Shown: positions 26,178 to 36,293, counted from the first letter of the stretch. The stretch is 64,000 bases of DNA from Tepidanaerobacteraceae bacterium (GCA_030446005.1 JASUSP010000001.1:1-64000); one strand, 5' to 3'. Translations and numbers: made by a program. Notes: a model not told the origin generated them from the letters alone.

Positions 26178-27333
26178 ATGCTAAAAATCCATTTTCCTCA
26201 AGCCTTCCGACGCTTTTTCCTTCCTCCTCGACGATATAAATCTTTTCTGCCCCTTTATAGTAAATGGGGTCGATATTTACGGTGACTTCATCGCCGACTT
26301 TTGCTTTTACTCCGGTAAGGTCCACGGCGGTAAGCTGCATCCCTATCCTTCCCAGTACCTTAAGGGGCCTTCCATTTATAAAAACCACGGGCTGCGGTCT
26401 AAAAAAGTCCTTTACGTCATGATAAATGTTTTTAATCAAACCGGAAACGGAGTAGGTGTAATTTCGCCTCTGCACTTTCAAGCCCTCGTAGTACCCCACC
26501 GGGATAATCCCCACCAGCATATCTTTGGGCGCCCTATAAGTCCTTCCGTAGCCTATATACGAACCCCGCACAAGATGCCTTATCTCAAATATTCTTACCT
26601 TCACGCAAGAAGCCTTTTCAAGTTCAACAGATTTGTTTTTGAACATTGTGACGCCGAAAAGCGCTCCTCCCACCCGAACCATGTCCATCCTGGCTTCGGG
26701 GAAATCCATGGCCGCAACGGAGCTTGCGGCGTGGCGCAGAGTCACGTTTATTCCGGCTTTTTTTAAGTTTTCAATCACTTTTTCGAAACAAGAAAGCTGC
26801 CTTAAGGTATAGTCGCTTTTTCTCGCAAATGCATCCGAAAAATGGGTGTAGGCCCCTTCATATACCAGATTGGTGTAATTTTTTAATTTAACCAGTATCT
26901 CGTCCAAATTCTCCAAGCCGAAGCCAAAACGCCCCATACCTGTGTCGAATTTAAGGTGGACCCTGCACAAAGTCCCTTTTCCAAAAGCTGCTTTATTTAA
27001 AAGCTCCGCGCTGTCAAGGTTATAGACTGTAGGGGTTATGTCGTATTCCATGAACTTCTCGCAGTCCTCCCGGCAGATAGGTGCCGTAAAGCAGAGTATC
27101 CTGCCTCTGACACCAGCCCTCCTTAATTCAATCGCTTCTTTTAGAAATTCGACTCCGAACCACTCCGCCCCAGCCTGCTGCAGGGTAAGCGCCACCTCCT
27201 CCAGTCCATGCCCGTAGGCGTCCCCTTTAACGACCGCCATAACAGGCACTTTTACTTCCCGCCTTATCTTGTCGTAATTCCTCTTTATAGCGCTCAAGTT
27301 AACTTCCATGTATCTTGTTTGAGCATCGAGCAA
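26176..27333 (-). CDS. alr: Alanine racemase
   Basis: This PLP-dependent enzyme interconverts L- and D-alanine for peptidoglycan. The cofactor lysine is in AVVKGDAYGHG near the N-terminus, the catalytic tyrosine in YIGYGRTYRAP, and the C-terminal beta domain ends with YIVEEEG. I place the start at TTG 27333, because GGAGGG sits seven bases before it; a TTG at 27348 is possible. Length is about 385 residues, normal. An unusual 15- to 20-residue insertion (YSVSGLIKNIYHDVKDFF) lies between the tyrosine loop and the C-terminal domain. It sits downstream of the FemAB-like gene, so both serve wall synthesis. Confidence 0.92.
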   Translation of the reverse strand: MLDAQTRYMEVNLSAIKRNYDKIRREVKVPVMAVVKGDAYGHGLEEVALTLQQAGAEWFGVEFLKEAIELRRAGVRGRILCFTAPICREDCEKFMEYDITPTVYNLDSAELLNKAAFGKGTLCRVHLKFDTGMGRFGFGLENLDEILVKLKNYTNLVYEGAYTHFSDAFARKSDYTLRQLSCFEKVIENLKKAGINVTLRHAASSVAAMDFPEARMDMVRVGGALFGVTMFKNKSVELEKASCVKVRIFEIRHLVRGSYIGYGRTYRAPKDMLVGIIPVGYYEGLKVQRRNYTYSVSGLIKNIYHDVKDFFRPQPVVFINGRPLKVLGRIGMQLTAVDLTGVKAKVGDEVTVNIDPIYYKGAEKIYIVEEEGKSVGRLEENGFLA

Positions 27334-27364
27334 AGAAAGACCCTCCAACCAATTTATCCGTCGC

Positions 27365-28435
27365 CTAAAGTTTCATCTTTGCTTTTTTCAAAACCAGGGT
27401 GAATTTTCTGCGTAAATCCCTGAAAACCGGCACTCCTTTTTGAAATATCGTGTACCATAAAGGACTGAATACGAGGTCGTATTCTCCTACGAATTCCGTA
27501 AATTCTCCGCTGAATCCCTTTTTAAACCTGTAGAGCCCGTAAAGTGGATTTTCGGGATTTAAATCACCCGACACCCCCCGAAAGTCGTAAAGGGTGTACC
27601 CTCTTCCCTTGGCCAGCTTTATCATTTCCCACTGCAATAGGTGGTTGGGCATGACGTTTCGGTGCTCGTTGCTGCTCGCGCCGTAAAGGTACCAGCACTT
27701 TTGTCCGAAGAAAAGGCAGATGATTCCCGCTATCACCTTCCCCTCGTATTCGGCGAGAGCAAGCTCCATAAATCCCTTCGGCTTTAGGCAGTCGTACATC
27801 CTTTCAAAGTATTCGAGGCTCCTTACCACGAAGCCGTCCCTGATTCCGGTGATTTCCATAATCCTGTGGAATTCCTTAAGGTCCTCCCGGTTTCCGAACC
27901 TCACCCTCACTCCTTTTTTTTGAGCCAGCCTTATGTTGTACCTGGTCTTATGGTGAAATCTCGCCAAAAGCTCGTCCAACGATGGAGTGATATCAAGACG
28001 GAATACGAACCTGGGCTGAATTGCTTCAAAATTAAGAGCTTCCAGGTTTTGGATGAACCCCAGCTTTTTTAAATTATTTACCGCTTCCCAGTCTTTTATA
28101 CTTATATCGGGATCAATTTTAAGCATTATCGCGCCGTATTTTTTCGCAAGTTTCTTAACGTTTTCCACAAGAAATTTCAACGTCTCAAAATCACACATGT
28201 CGCAAACGGGCCCTCTGGGTGAATATATCATATATTTTCCGACCAGCGGAAGCGGCCTTAAGAGCAGCAACATCGAAGCCGTTATCCTGCCTTCATCTTC
28301 CACCATTACGTGCATCGACCGCCAGTTTTCCTCCTTTACCTGAGCCCACTCCAGACTTTGCAGGATGTGTCCTTTCGGGTGATTTTGTATAAAGTCAGTA
28401 TATTGATTTTTATCGCCGTTGACAATAAATTTCAT
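27365..28435 (-). CDS. FemAB-like peptidoglycan aminoacyltransferase
   Basis: This 356-residue double-GNAT protein resembles FemX/FemAB, which transfer amino acids from tRNA to the lysine or diaminopimelate of lipid II. The first GNAT half includes LQSLEWAQVKEENWR and PRGPVCD. The second includes FHHKTRYNIRLAQKKGVRVRFG, YLYGASSNEHRNVMPNHLLQWEMIKLAKGRGYTLYDFRGV. The coiled-coil arm of FemA is not evident. Relatives without interpeptide bridges exist, so the exact amino acid is unknown. It is followed by alr after about 30 bp. Confidence 0.85.
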   Translation of the reverse strand: MKFIVNGDKNQYTDFIQNHPKGHILQSLEWAQVKEENWRSMHVMVEDEGRITASMLLLLRPLPLVGKYMIYSPRGPVCDMCDFETLKFLVENVKKLAKKYGAIMLKIDPDISIKDWEAVNNLKKLGFIQNLEALNFEAIQPRFVFRLDITPSLDELLARFHHKTRYNIRLAQKKGVRVRFGNREDLKEFHRIMEITGIRDGFVVRSLEYFERMYDCLKPKGFMELALAEYEGKVIAGIICLFFGQKCWYLYGASSNEHRNVMPNHLLQWEMIKLAKGRGYTLYDFRGVSGDLNPENPLYGLYRFKKGFSGEFTEFVGEYDLVFSPLWYTIFQKGVPVFRDLRRKFTLVLKKAKMKL

Positions 28436-28543
28436 CTATACAACTCCCTTGAAATTTATATTTTAGTGTAAATTGGAGTCTATCTATAATTATCCTGCAT
28501 ATAAAGACAAGCGTCAATGATAAATTAAGGCAGGCACAAAATT

Positions 28544-28571
28544 AAAACCCGGCCTTTGATAACCGGGTTTT
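28544..28571. terminator. Terminator after ilvE
   Basis: AAAACCCGG and CCGGGTTTT form a strong stem around a short loop just past the ilvE stop, flanked by A and T runs. It separates ilvE from the FemAB-like gene. Confidence 0.85.
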
Positions 28572-28574
28572 CAC

Positions 28575-29459
28575 TTAACATGAGGGGTAAATTTCTTCGC
28601 CATCCACTTTTACCAGTTCTTTAAAAGCACCGAGCAGTAATTTTGTAACAGCACCTGGCTTTCCATCTCCTATTATCCTTCCGTCTACCTTAACTACCGG
28701 AATCACCTCTGCTGCAGTACCAGTCAAGAAGCACTCATCGGCTGTATAAAGCTCGTACCTTGTAAACAATTTTTCCTCGACCTTTATGTTGTTCTTCTGT
28801 GCCAGTTCAATTATGGCATTCCTCGTGACCCCAATGAGGATTCCAGCATAAGTCGGCGGTGTAATGAGCACACCGTCCTTAACTATGAATATATTATCCC
28901 CAGTACACTCAGCCACATAATCCTGGGTGTTCAGCATCACGGCTTCCATTACCCCGGCCTGGTTAGCCTCGATCTTCGCCATTATATTGTTCAAATAATT
29001 GAGGCTTTTCATCTGGGGATTTACCCCTTCCGGCACATTTCTCCGGGTTGCCGCCGTTATAATTTCAAGACCTTCTTCATACATCTTTTCAGGATAAAGC
29101 ACTATCTTGTCCGCTATACACACTATAGTGGGTTCATGGCATTTTCTAGGGTCGAGTCCGAGGTCTCCTATTCCCCTTGATACTACTAACCTGATATACG
29201 CATCTCTTAGCTCATTTTGCCTCAATGTCTCTTTTACTACTTCCTTCATTTCTTCCTTCGAAATGGGTATGTCAAGCATTATTGCCCTTGCCCCGCTGTA
29301 TAACCTGTCAATATGCTGTTTTAGCCGGAATACTCTGCCATCATAGGCTCTAATGCCTTCAAAAACACCATCCCCGTACAAAAATCCATGGTCGAATACG
29401 GAAATTTTTGCCTCCTCTTTAGGATAAAATTTGCCGTTGATATACACTTTGATGCCCAT
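28575..29459 (-). CDS. ilvE: Branched-chain amino acid aminotransferase
   Basis: This fold-type IV PLP enzyme of 294 residues transfers amino groups between glutamate and leucine, isoleucine or valine. The PLP lysine lies in MKSLNYLNNIMAKIEA, followed by EAVMLN and the TGDNIFIVKDG strand. VFEGIRAY is typical of IlvE rather than D-amino acid aminotransferase. Expression is expected to follow amino acid supply through the T-box leader just upstream. The product could feed the 2-oxoacid:ferredoxin oxidoreductase near the right end, as well as serve biosynthesis. A class IV paralogue, read here as D-amino acid aminotransferase, lies at about 53 kb. Confidence 0.93.
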   Translation of the reverse strand: MGIKVYINGKFYPKEEAKISVFDHGFLYGDGVFEGIRAYDGRVFRLKQHIDRLYSGARAIMLDIPISKEEMKEVVKETLRQNELRDAYIRLVVSRGIGDLGLDPRKCHEPTIVCIADKIVLYPEKMYEEGLEIITAATRRNVPEGVNPQMKSLNYLNNIMAKIEANQAGVMEAVMLNTQDYVAECTGDNIFIVKDGVLITPPTYAGILIGVTRNAIIELAQKNNIKVEEKLFTRYELYTADECFLTGTAAEVIPVVKVDGRIIGDGKPGAVTKLLLGAFKELVKVDGEEIYPSC

Positions 29460-29471
29460 TACTCAAACCCC

Positions 29472-29800
29472 CTTTTTTTATATAAAAAATTACCCCCTCA
29501 TCCCCAGACCTATATTTCCAGGGACGAGGGGGTTTTCCTCGCGGTACCACCCTGATTTGCCCAGTCAATGCGGGCCTTCTTTACTTTAACGCTCATAGCG
29601 GCTCCGGACTACTCCATTCGCCCGGGCTGTTCGGGAACGACGGGGATAAACGGCTCGGTACCGGCTTTCACCTAACCCGGCTCTCTTTTACCGCTGCCGA
29701 TTTACCCCTTTTCCGTCATCACATTTTTCTTTATTGGGTTTGTAAAAAAACAGCGGCTTTACTCTAACCTGCCGCTTTGTTTTATTTTTAAATTTTAATT
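29472..29800 (-). promoter_or_regulatory. T-box leader of ilvE
   Basis: The T-box sequence AGGGTGGTACCGCG is exact (complement of 29541-29553). It is followed by a terminator stem, CCCCCTCGTCCC against GGGGATGAGGGGG (29493-29532), and a T-run (29484-29490). Upstream, GACGG and CCGTC arms close a Stem I with an AG-rich apical part. A triplet reading AUC (29645-29647) sits in the 3' side of the presumed specifier loop, which would mean isoleucine; this reading is tentative. Uncharged tRNA would favour the antiterminator and ilvE expression. This leader, its promoter and the pyk-ilvE spacer fill the 29460-29872 gap. Confidence 0.93.
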
Positions 29801-29808
29801 TGATATGT

Positions 29809-29838
29809 ATTTTAACACCTAATTTTTTATTTTGTCAA
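29809..29838 (-). promoter_or_regulatory. Promoter of the ilvE T-box transcript
   Basis: Read on the minus strand, TTGACA (29833-29838) and TAAAAT (29809-29814) are spaced 18 bp. The start of transcription would fall just before the Stem I region of the T-box leader. Confidence 0.75.
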
Positions 29839-29872
29839 GAGGTGGATGAAAATTTTGTAACTCTCGCTCCAC

Positions 29873-31621
29873 CTACTTTACATCGGCTACACCCTTATAG
29901 ACCAAACCTCTCTGGCAGTCTATTGTAACCTGGTCACCTGTTGATAGTTTTTCTGTTGCCCCTTCTGCCCCTACAATTACCGGGATACCCAATTCTATTC
30001 CAGCAATAGCTGCGTGCGATGTGAGGCCGCCTTCCTCTGCTATAATGGCCGATGCCCTCCTTATTACCGGCATGTAATCTTTATCGGTAGAAGTTACAAC
30101 CAGAATGCAGCCGTCGGGCATGGCCTCGGCTTCTCTCAGCGTCCTTGCAACATGGACAGTCCCATAAATCGATTTATTCCCTATTCCCGTGCCTTTTAAG
30201 ACCACATCTCCCACCACTTGAACTCGTATAAGATTGGTGGTTCCGCTTACGTACAGGGGAACGCCCGCAGTTATCACCACCAAATCGCCTTTCTTTATGA
30301 GACCCGATTCCAAGGCTCCGTTCACCGCTTCCCTGAACATCTCGTCGGTAGATGTGGTTTCCTTTACCCTGATTGGGAAAACACCCCATACTATCTGAAG
30401 GGTCCTGGTGACCTTTTCTCTTGGCGTCACTGCTATAATAGGAGCTGAAGGCCTGAACTTGGCCACCATGCGCGCTGTATATCCCGACTTTGTGGATGTT
30501 ATTACTGCACTTGCTCCTAGGTCTTTTGCTATCGTATACGTGGCGTGGCTTATTGCATCGGTCACCGTCCTTATGCTCGTCTGCCTTTTTACGGCCGTTG
30601 CATCCAGCGAAACACTTTCTTCCACTTTTTGAGCAATCCTTGCCATAACTTTAACGGCCTCTACCGGAAAATCCCCTGCAGCTGTTTCTCCTGAAAGCAT
30701 AATGGCATCGGTTCCGTCCATTATAGCGTTAGCCACATCCGTAGCTTCGGCTCGAGTAGGCCTGGGATTTTTTATCATAGACTCCAGCATCTGAGTGGCT
30801 GTTATCACCGGTTTCCCGGCCCTATTGCACTTTTCTATAATTATTTTCTGCACCAGGGGGACTTCCTCGACAGGGATTTCTACTCCCAGATCTCCCCTTG
30901 CCACCATTATTCCATCGGCAACTTTTATTATCTCGTCTAGGTTTTGAACCCCTTCTTGGTTTTCAATCTTGGCTATTATTTGTATGTCATTTCCACCGTT
31001 TTCCTCGAGAATCTTTCTTATTGCCAGGACATCTGAAGCCTTTCTTATAAAAGAAGCTGCTATGAAGTCAACTTCCATCTTTATACCAAAAAGGATGTCT
31101 TCCACATCTTTAGGAGTAACCACAGGAAGGGGTATTGATTTGCCAGGCAGGTTCACGCCTTTTTTGGAACTCAGCTCACCGCCGTTCAAAACCGTGCATT
31201 GGATTTCAGCATCCGCAACTTTCTTTACCTCTAATTCTATAAGGCCATCAGCAAGCAGAATCCTGTCGCCCGCATTTACTAACTTCGTAATTTCTTTCAG
31301 ATTTACGAAAACCCTTTTATTATCCCCTTCCACTGGATATGTCACCAAAGTGAACTCTTGGCCTTTTTCTAAAAATACCTTCCCGCTAGCGAAAGTTCCA
31401 AGGCGAATTTCCGGTCCCTTGGTATCCAGCATTATGGCAACAGAAGCATTCAATTCCCTCGCAGCTTCTCGAATTGCCGCAATTCTCGCCCCGTGCTCCT
31501 CATGGGTGCCGTGGGAAAAATTAAGCCGTGCAACATTCATTCCTGCCTTTATCAGTTCTTTTATTATTTCCTTTTTCTCACTGGCAGGGCCGATTGTACA
31601 AACTATTTTCGTCCTCCGCAT
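29873..31621 (-). CDS. pyk: Pyruvate kinase with C-terminal PEP-utilising domain
   Basis: This last glycolytic enzyme makes pyruvate and ATP from phosphoenolpyruvate. The barrel carries IVCTIGPAS, the KIENQEGV metal-site segment, MVARGDLGVEIP and ITATQMLESM. A PK_C domain ends near residue 475. The remaining 100 residues are an extra domain like the swivelling His domain of PEP synthase (EEGGLTSHAAIAGIELGIP), common in Bacillus and clostridial enzymes. The 582-residue length fits this long form. It follows pfkA by about 20 bp, so the two glycolytic kinases are coexpressed. Confidence 0.96.
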   Translation of the reverse strand: MRRTKIVCTIGPASEKKEIIKELIKAGMNVARLNFSHGTHEEHGARIAAIREAARELNASVAIMLDTKGPEIRLGTFASGKVFLEKGQEFTLVTYPVEGDNKRVFVNLKEITKLVNAGDRILLADGLIELEVKKVADAEIQCTVLNGGELSSKKGVNLPGKSIPLPVVTPKDVEDILFGIKMEVDFIAASFIRKASDVLAIRKILEENGGNDIQIIAKIENQEGVQNLDEIIKVADGIMVARGDLGVEIPVEEVPLVQKIIIEKCNRAGKPVITATQMLESMIKNPRPTRAEATDVANAIMDGTDAIMLSGETAAGDFPVEAVKVMARIAQKVEESVSLDATAVKRQTSIRTVTDAISHATYTIAKDLGASAVITSTKSGYTARMVAKFRPSAPIIAVTPREKVTRTLQIVWGVFPIRVKETTSTDEMFREAVNGALESGLIKKGDLVVITAGVPLYVSGTTNLIRVQVVGDVVLKGTGIGNKSIYGTVHVARTLREAEAMPDGCILVVTSTDKDYMPVIRRASAIIAEEGGLTSHAAIAGIELGIPVIVGAEGATEKLSTGDQVTIDCQRGLVYKGVADVK

Positions 31622-31642
31622 AAATTCAACACCTTCCCCAGC

Positions 31643-32602
31643 CTATATAGCTAAGACGCTCGCCAGGTTGTAAAGTTCCTCGTTCAATGGCTTTTGGGCG
31701 GAAAATATTTTCTCCAGGTCCGTGACTACAAGTTCCCCTTTTACCCAACCTATCATTTTGTTGCTGACACCATTTAACAAAAGTTCCACCGCTTTTCCGC
31801 CCATCTGGCTGGCGAGTATTCTGTCGAAAGCCGTGGGAGTACCTCCCCTTTGGAGGTGACCAAGCACTATAACCCGCGTTTCAAGCCCCGTCACTTCCTT
31901 AATTTTTTGGCCAACTTCAAAAGCATTTCCTGCGCCTTCGGCTAAAATTATTATGCTGTGGAGCTTGCCGCGCTTGTAACCGCTCATTATTTTGTCACAA
32001 ACATTTTTTATCGTATAGGGCTTCTCCGGGACAAGGATAGTTTCAGCTCCACATGCGACTCCGGAATAGAGGGCGATGTGCCCCGATTCCCTCCCCATAA
32101 CTTCTATAATGAAGGTTCTTTCGTGGGACGTAGCCGTATCCCTTATCTTGTTAACGGCTTCAACCACTGTATTGACGGCGGTATCGAAACCTATCGAATA
32201 ATCCGTAAACGGAATATCGTTGTCGATCGTGCCCGGAATGCCTATCGTCGGTATTCCTCTGTTTGCAAGTTCCGCCGCACCTCTGAAAGACCCATCTCCG
32301 CCAATTACCACGAGCCCTTCAATCCCGAGTTGCTTTATATTATTCACAGCCTTTTCCATACCTTCTTTTGTCTTAAATTCTTCCGAGCGGGCGGTCCTCA
32401 AAATAGTGCCGCCCCGGTGGATTATATCTCCGACAGACCCTAAGCTCATTTCTATGAAGTCACCGGCTAAAAGTCCTGCGTAACCCTTTCTGATGCCATA
32501 AACTTCCACGCCATTATATATGGCGCTTCTAACAACCGCCCTGATAGCAGCATTCATTCCCGGCGCATCTCCGCCACTTGTCAGAACTCCTATCCTCTTC
32601 AC
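31643..32602 (-). CDS. pfkA: ATP-dependent 6-phosphofructokinase
   Basis: This 319-residue bacterial-type PfkA phosphorylates fructose 6-phosphate. The nucleotide loop [12 protein letters not shown], the GGDGSFRGA motif, and the catalytic region [19 protein letters not shown] are all present. The usual allosteric-site arginines are spread along the chain. It stands between the small protein gene after dnaE and pyk. The order dnaE-pfkA-pyk is conserved in many Firmicutes. Confidence 0.97.
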   Translation of the reverse strand: MKRIGVLTSGGDAPGMNAAIRAVVRSAIYNGVEVYGIRKGYAGLLAGDFIEMSLGSVGDIIHRGGTILRTARSEEFKTKEGMEKAVNNIKQLGIEGLVVIGGDGSFRGAAELANRGIPTIGIPGTIDNDIPFTDYSIGFDTAVNTVVEAVNKIRDTATSHERTFIIEVMGRESGHIALYSGVACGAETILVPEKPYTIKNVCDKIMSGYKRGKLHSIIILAEGAGNAFEVGQKIKEVTGLETRVIVLGHLQRGGTPTAFDRILASQMGGKAVELLLNGVSNKMIGWVKGELVVTDLEKIFSAQKPLNEELYNLASVLAI

Positions 32603-32618
32603 ATCCTTCTCCCCTTCA

Positions 32619-32813
32619 TTACAGATTTTTTTCCAAAATCGTTTTTTGAGCTTCTTCCGCCTCAGATTCCGGCACGAGGATTTCTATATAACATCCCCGC
32701 TTTTTGCTCTTCATTATCTCCTTTGTTTTCACCAAAAATCCTTCTTCTTTCAAAGCGTTGACCACTTTATCCGCATTTTCTTTGTCGGTAGCCATGTACA
32801 CTACAGTCCACAT
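32619..32813 (-). CDS. Small conserved protein between dnaE and pfkA
   Basis: This 64-residue beta-alpha protein ([25 protein letters not shown]) looks like a compact ferredoxin-like fold, similar to the DUF2007-type "putative signal transducer" group. Comparable small genes lie at this place in related genomes. The function is unknown. It is preceded by a good GGAGG site and followed by pfkA within 20 bp, so it should be cotranscribed with the glycolytic genes. Confidence 0.7.
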   Translation of the reverse strand: MWTVVYMATDKENADKVVNALKEEGFLVKTKEIMKSKKRGCYIEILVPESEAEEAQKTILEKNL

Positions 32814-32852
32814 CTCCGGGGCCTCCTTTTATTGTTTTATTATTCTCAAGTC

Positions 32853-35800
32853 TCAAATCGCCTTTTCTATAAAAAGGCAGTTTTGAGGTCCAATGATACT
32901 GCATATTTTTTTGGAAAATTCCTCTGAAAAATTCACATAGTAGCTTTTGTCAACCAAAATCGCTTTCAGACTATTTACACTATAAATTGTAACAGGTATA
33001 TTCCCCGGATGCAAAAGGAAAAACTCCTTCAAGCTTTCTATTTTTTCATCTACTTTTCCATTATACTCGCTTAACGAAATGACAAGTACTCCCTCTTTTC
33101 TTTTCTCCAGAGGCTCAATTTCTTCTGCTATCACTTTCGGCGTCTCTTCTTCCTTTAAATCCACCCTTCCTCGAATCAATATTTTGCTATCCTGCTTTAG
33201 TTCATCGGTAAACCTTTCGTATACGCTCGGAAATGCAATAATCTCAATCGACCCTGTCAAATCTTCTAGCGTAATGAAGGCCATGAGTTTTTCATCTTTC
33301 GTATATTTTATCTTGATATCAGTAATCATACCGCCGACTATGACCTGCGAATTGTCTTCGATATCGATCTCATCCCCTTTAAGATCACTGCTTTTCAATG
33401 TGGTTTTCCTGTTCAAAAGGTCCTCGAACTCCCTAAGGGGATGCCCGCTGATGTAAAGACCCAAAACTTCTTTTTCCATCGCGAGCATCTCATTTTGAGG
33501 ATACTCCGGAATATCGGGCAATTCATCTCTTATCGCTTCTCCATCGTCAATCATCTCAAAAAGTGAAAGTTGGCCTTTTGTCGCTTGTCTTTGATTTTTC
33601 TGCACCCGGCTTAAAACATCCTCGTAAGCTCTTAAAAGCTGAGAACGCCTAACACCTAGCGAATCAAAAGCCCCGCTTTTGATAAGGCTTTCTACAGCTT
33701 TTTTATTTATTTCCGCAGGACTCATTTTTTCACAAAAATCGCTGAAGGAAACAAATCTCCCTTTCTCTTCCCTGCACTTTATTATGGCCCTGGCCACGTT
33801 TTCTCCTACATTTTTTACAGCGGTCAACCCGAACCGGATTTTACCGTCCTTTGCTGTAAAAAACTCAAAACTTTCGTTGATATCAGGGGGAAGAACTTCG
33901 ATTCCTAAGAGTCTACATTCTGCGATGTACTGGGCCACCTTGTCGGTGTTGTGCCTCACACTTGTGAGCAAAGCCGCCATAAATTCCACTGGAAAATGGG
34001 CCTTTAAATATGCAGTCTGGTACGCAACCATTGCATAAGCAGCCGCGTGGGATTTGTTAAAACCGTACCCGGCAAAATACGAAATCTCTTCGAATATCTT
34101 TTTGGCAGTCTCTTCGTCTATGCCGTTGGCGATGCATCCCTTTATGAAGGAGCTGCGCTGCGCCTCCATAACTTCCTGCTGCTTCTTCCCCATGGCTTTC
34201 CTCAAGATATCGGCCTGGGCCAGGCTGAAACCTGCAAGCTCCTGGGCTATTTTCATAACCTGCTCCTGGTACAAAATTATTCCGTAAGTTTCTCTCAAAA
34301 TGGGCTCCAATTTGGGATGAATGTATTTTATATTTTCTGGATTGTTTTTGTTTTTTATAAATTCTTCGGCGGCGCCGCTCCCTAAAGGCCCGGGCCTGTA
34401 AAGTCCTATGACTGCTATTATGTCTTCAAAACGCTCAGGTTTCAACTCCTTTAAGAGGTTCCGCATACCGGTGCTTTCTAGCTGAAAAACGCCCGTTGTC
34501 TCACCTCTGCCCAGCATCTCATAAACTTTTTTATCGTCCAACGGAATTCTTTCTATGTCAACAACGGTTCCCCGTGCTCTTTTTATCAACCTCAGCGCAT
34601 CCTGGATAACTGTCAGCGTTCTCAGGCCGAGGAAATCCATCTTCAAAAGGCCCAGTTCCTCGAGGGCGGTCATGGTAAATTGGGTGGATACTGTAGAATC
34701 CCCCACTTTGTGTAGCGGAACAAGTTCAACCAGAGGCTGGCTTGAAATCACTACGCCGGCTGCATGGGTAGAAGCATGTCTAGGAAAACCTTCTAAAGCT
34801 TTCGCCGTATCTAAAAGTTTTTTCATCCTTTCATTTTCGTTGTAAAGCTTTTTAAGTTCAGGATTTAATGTCAATGCCTTTTCAATTGTCATACCAGGCT
34901 CCATGGGAACCATTTTGGCAACGGAATCCACTTCGCTATAAGGATAACCGAGAACCCGTCCCACGTCTCTTATGGCCGCCCGCGCCGCCATAGTTCCGAA
35001 GGTCCCAATTTGTGCGACTCTGTCGGCACCGTATTTTTCGACTACGTAATCGATTACTTCTTGCCGTCTTTCGTAACAAAAATCCACGTCTATATCTGGC
35101 ATCGTCACCCTTTCCGGATTGAGAAACCGCTCAAAGAGCAGGTTGTACTTAAGCGGGTCCACATTGGTTATGTATAGGCAGTAGGCCACCAGACTTCCGG
35201 CGGCAGAACCCCGGCCTGGTCCTACCATTATGCCGTTTTTTCTAGCGAAATTCACAAAATCCCACACTATTAAAAAATAGCTGGAATAACCCATTCTTTT
35301 TATTACATCCAGCTCGTAGTCGAGTCTATTCCTAAGTTCAGGAGTAACCATTCCATATCTCTTTTTGAGACCGTCGTAGCAGAGTTTTTCTAGATAAGAG
35401 TCTTCTGTAAAACCTTCGGGGACATCAAAGCGGGGCAAGTGTGCCTGTCCGAATTCGAGTTCCACATTGCACCTTTTCGCAATCCTCACGGTGTTATCCA
35501 CCGCTTCCTTTAGGTGCGGGAAAAGCCCCCTTATCTCTTCTTCTGACTTCAGGTAAAACTCTGAGGAATTAAATTTTAACCTGTCTTCATCCCTTATGGT
35601 TTTTCCGGTTTGTATGCACAGCATGGCATCGTGAAACTGCTCGTCCGACTTCATGATGTAATGGACATCGTTTGTCACAACAAGCGGGATGCCGGTTTCT
35701 TCGCTCAACTTTATAAGCCCGGAATTTACCAATTTCTGCTCTTTTAATCCGTGGTCTTGAACTTCTAGAAAAAAATTACCCTCTCCGAAGATATTTTGAA

Positions 35801-36284
35801 ATTCCAAAGCTGCATTTTTCGCTTTTTCATATTCTCCGTTTAGAATATATTGAGGTATCTCCCCAGCAACACACCCGCTCAAGGCGATGAGGCCTTTGCT
35901 GTGTTTTCTTAAAAGTTCTCTATCTACGCGGGGTTTGTAATAATATCCTTCAAGAAAACCCATAGATACTAATTTAACTAAATTTTGGTACCCATTTTTG
36001 TTTTCCGCAAGAAGCACCAAATGATACTGGTCATCATCTATACCAGGCTTCCTGTCGTTAATAGTTCTCTTTGCCGTGTAAACTTCACAACCAATTATAG
36101 GTTTTATACCCATCGATTTCATTGTCTTATAAAAATCTATTACTCCGTACATCACGCCGTGATCCGTAATGGCCATTGCATCCATCCTAAGTTCTTTTGC
36201 CCTCTGCGCCAATTTCGCTATGTCACATGCACCATCGAGCAGGCTGAAATTCGTATGAACGTGCAGGTGGACAAAGCCGGCCAT
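32853..36284 (-). CDS. dnaE: DNA polymerase III alpha subunit
   Basis: This is a replicative C-family polymerase. The N-terminal PHP domain begins FVHLHVHTNFSLLDGA. The polymerase core has GPGRGSAAGSLVAYCL and PDIDVDFCYERR with the catalytic aspartates, and YFAGYGFNKSHAAAYA. An OB-fold (VIVGGMITDIKIKYTKD) lies near the C-terminus. About 1143 residues is the DnaE1/DnaE3 size; PolC would have an internal exonuclease, which is absent. The ATG at 36284 is preferred because AGGTAGGTG precedes it; an upstream GTG at 36293 is possible. It follows the ytoI-like gene with almost no gap. Confidence 0.95.
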   Translation of the reverse strand: MAGFVHLHVHTNFSLLDGACDIAKLAQRAKELRMDAMAITDHGVMYGVIDFYKTMKSMGIKPIIGCEVYTAKRTINDRKPGIDDDQYHLVLLAENKNGYQNLVKLVSMGFLEGYYYKPRVDRELLRKHSKGLIALSGCVAGEIPQYILNGEYEKAKNAALEFQNIFGEGNFFLEVQDHGLKEQKLVNSGLIKLSEETGIPLVVTNDVHYIMKSDEQFHDAMLCIQTGKTIRDEDRLKFNSSEFYLKSEEEIRGLFPHLKEAVDNTVRIAKRCNVELEFGQAHLPRFDVPEGFTEDSYLEKLCYDGLKKRYGMVTPELRNRLDYELDVIKRMGYSSYFLIVWDFVNFARKNGIMVGPGRGSAAGSLVAYCLYITNVDPLKYNLLFERFLNPERVTMPDIDVDFCYERRQEVIDYVVEKYGADRVAQIGTFGTMAARAAIRDVGRVLGYPYSEVDSVAKMVPMEPGMTIEKALTLNPELKKLYNENERMKKLLDTAKALEGFPRHASTHAAGVVISSQPLVELVPLHKVGDSTVSTQFTMTALEELGLLKMDFLGLRTLTVIQDALRLIKRARGTVVDIERIPLDDKKVYEMLGRGETTGVFQLESTGMRNLLKELKPERFEDIIAVIGLYRPGPLGSGAAEEFIKNKNNPENIKYIHPKLEPILRETYGIILYQEQVMKIAQELAGFSLAQADILRKAMGKKQQEVMEAQRSSFIKGCIANGIDEETAKKIFEEISYFAGYGFNKSHAAAYAMVAYQTAYLKAHFPVEFMAALLTSVRHNTDKVAQYIAECRLLGIEVLPPDINESFEFFTAKDGKIRFGLTAVKNVGENVARAIIKCREEKGRFVSFSDFCEKMSPAEINKKAVESLIKSGAFDSLGVRRSQLLRAYEDVLSRVQKNQRQATKGQLSLFEMIDDGEAIRDELPDIPEYPQNEMLAMEKEVLGLYISGHPLREFEDLLNRKTTLKSSDLKGDEIDIEDNSQVIVGGMITDIKIKYTKDEKLMAFITLEDLTGSIEIIAFPSVYERFTDELKQDSKILIRGRVDLKEEETPKVIAEEIEPLEKRKEGVLVISLSEYNGKVDEKIESLKEFFLLHPGNIPVTIYSVNSLKAILVDKSYYVNFSEEFSKKICSIIGPQNCLFIEKAI

Positions 36285-36293
36285 TAAAGTCAC

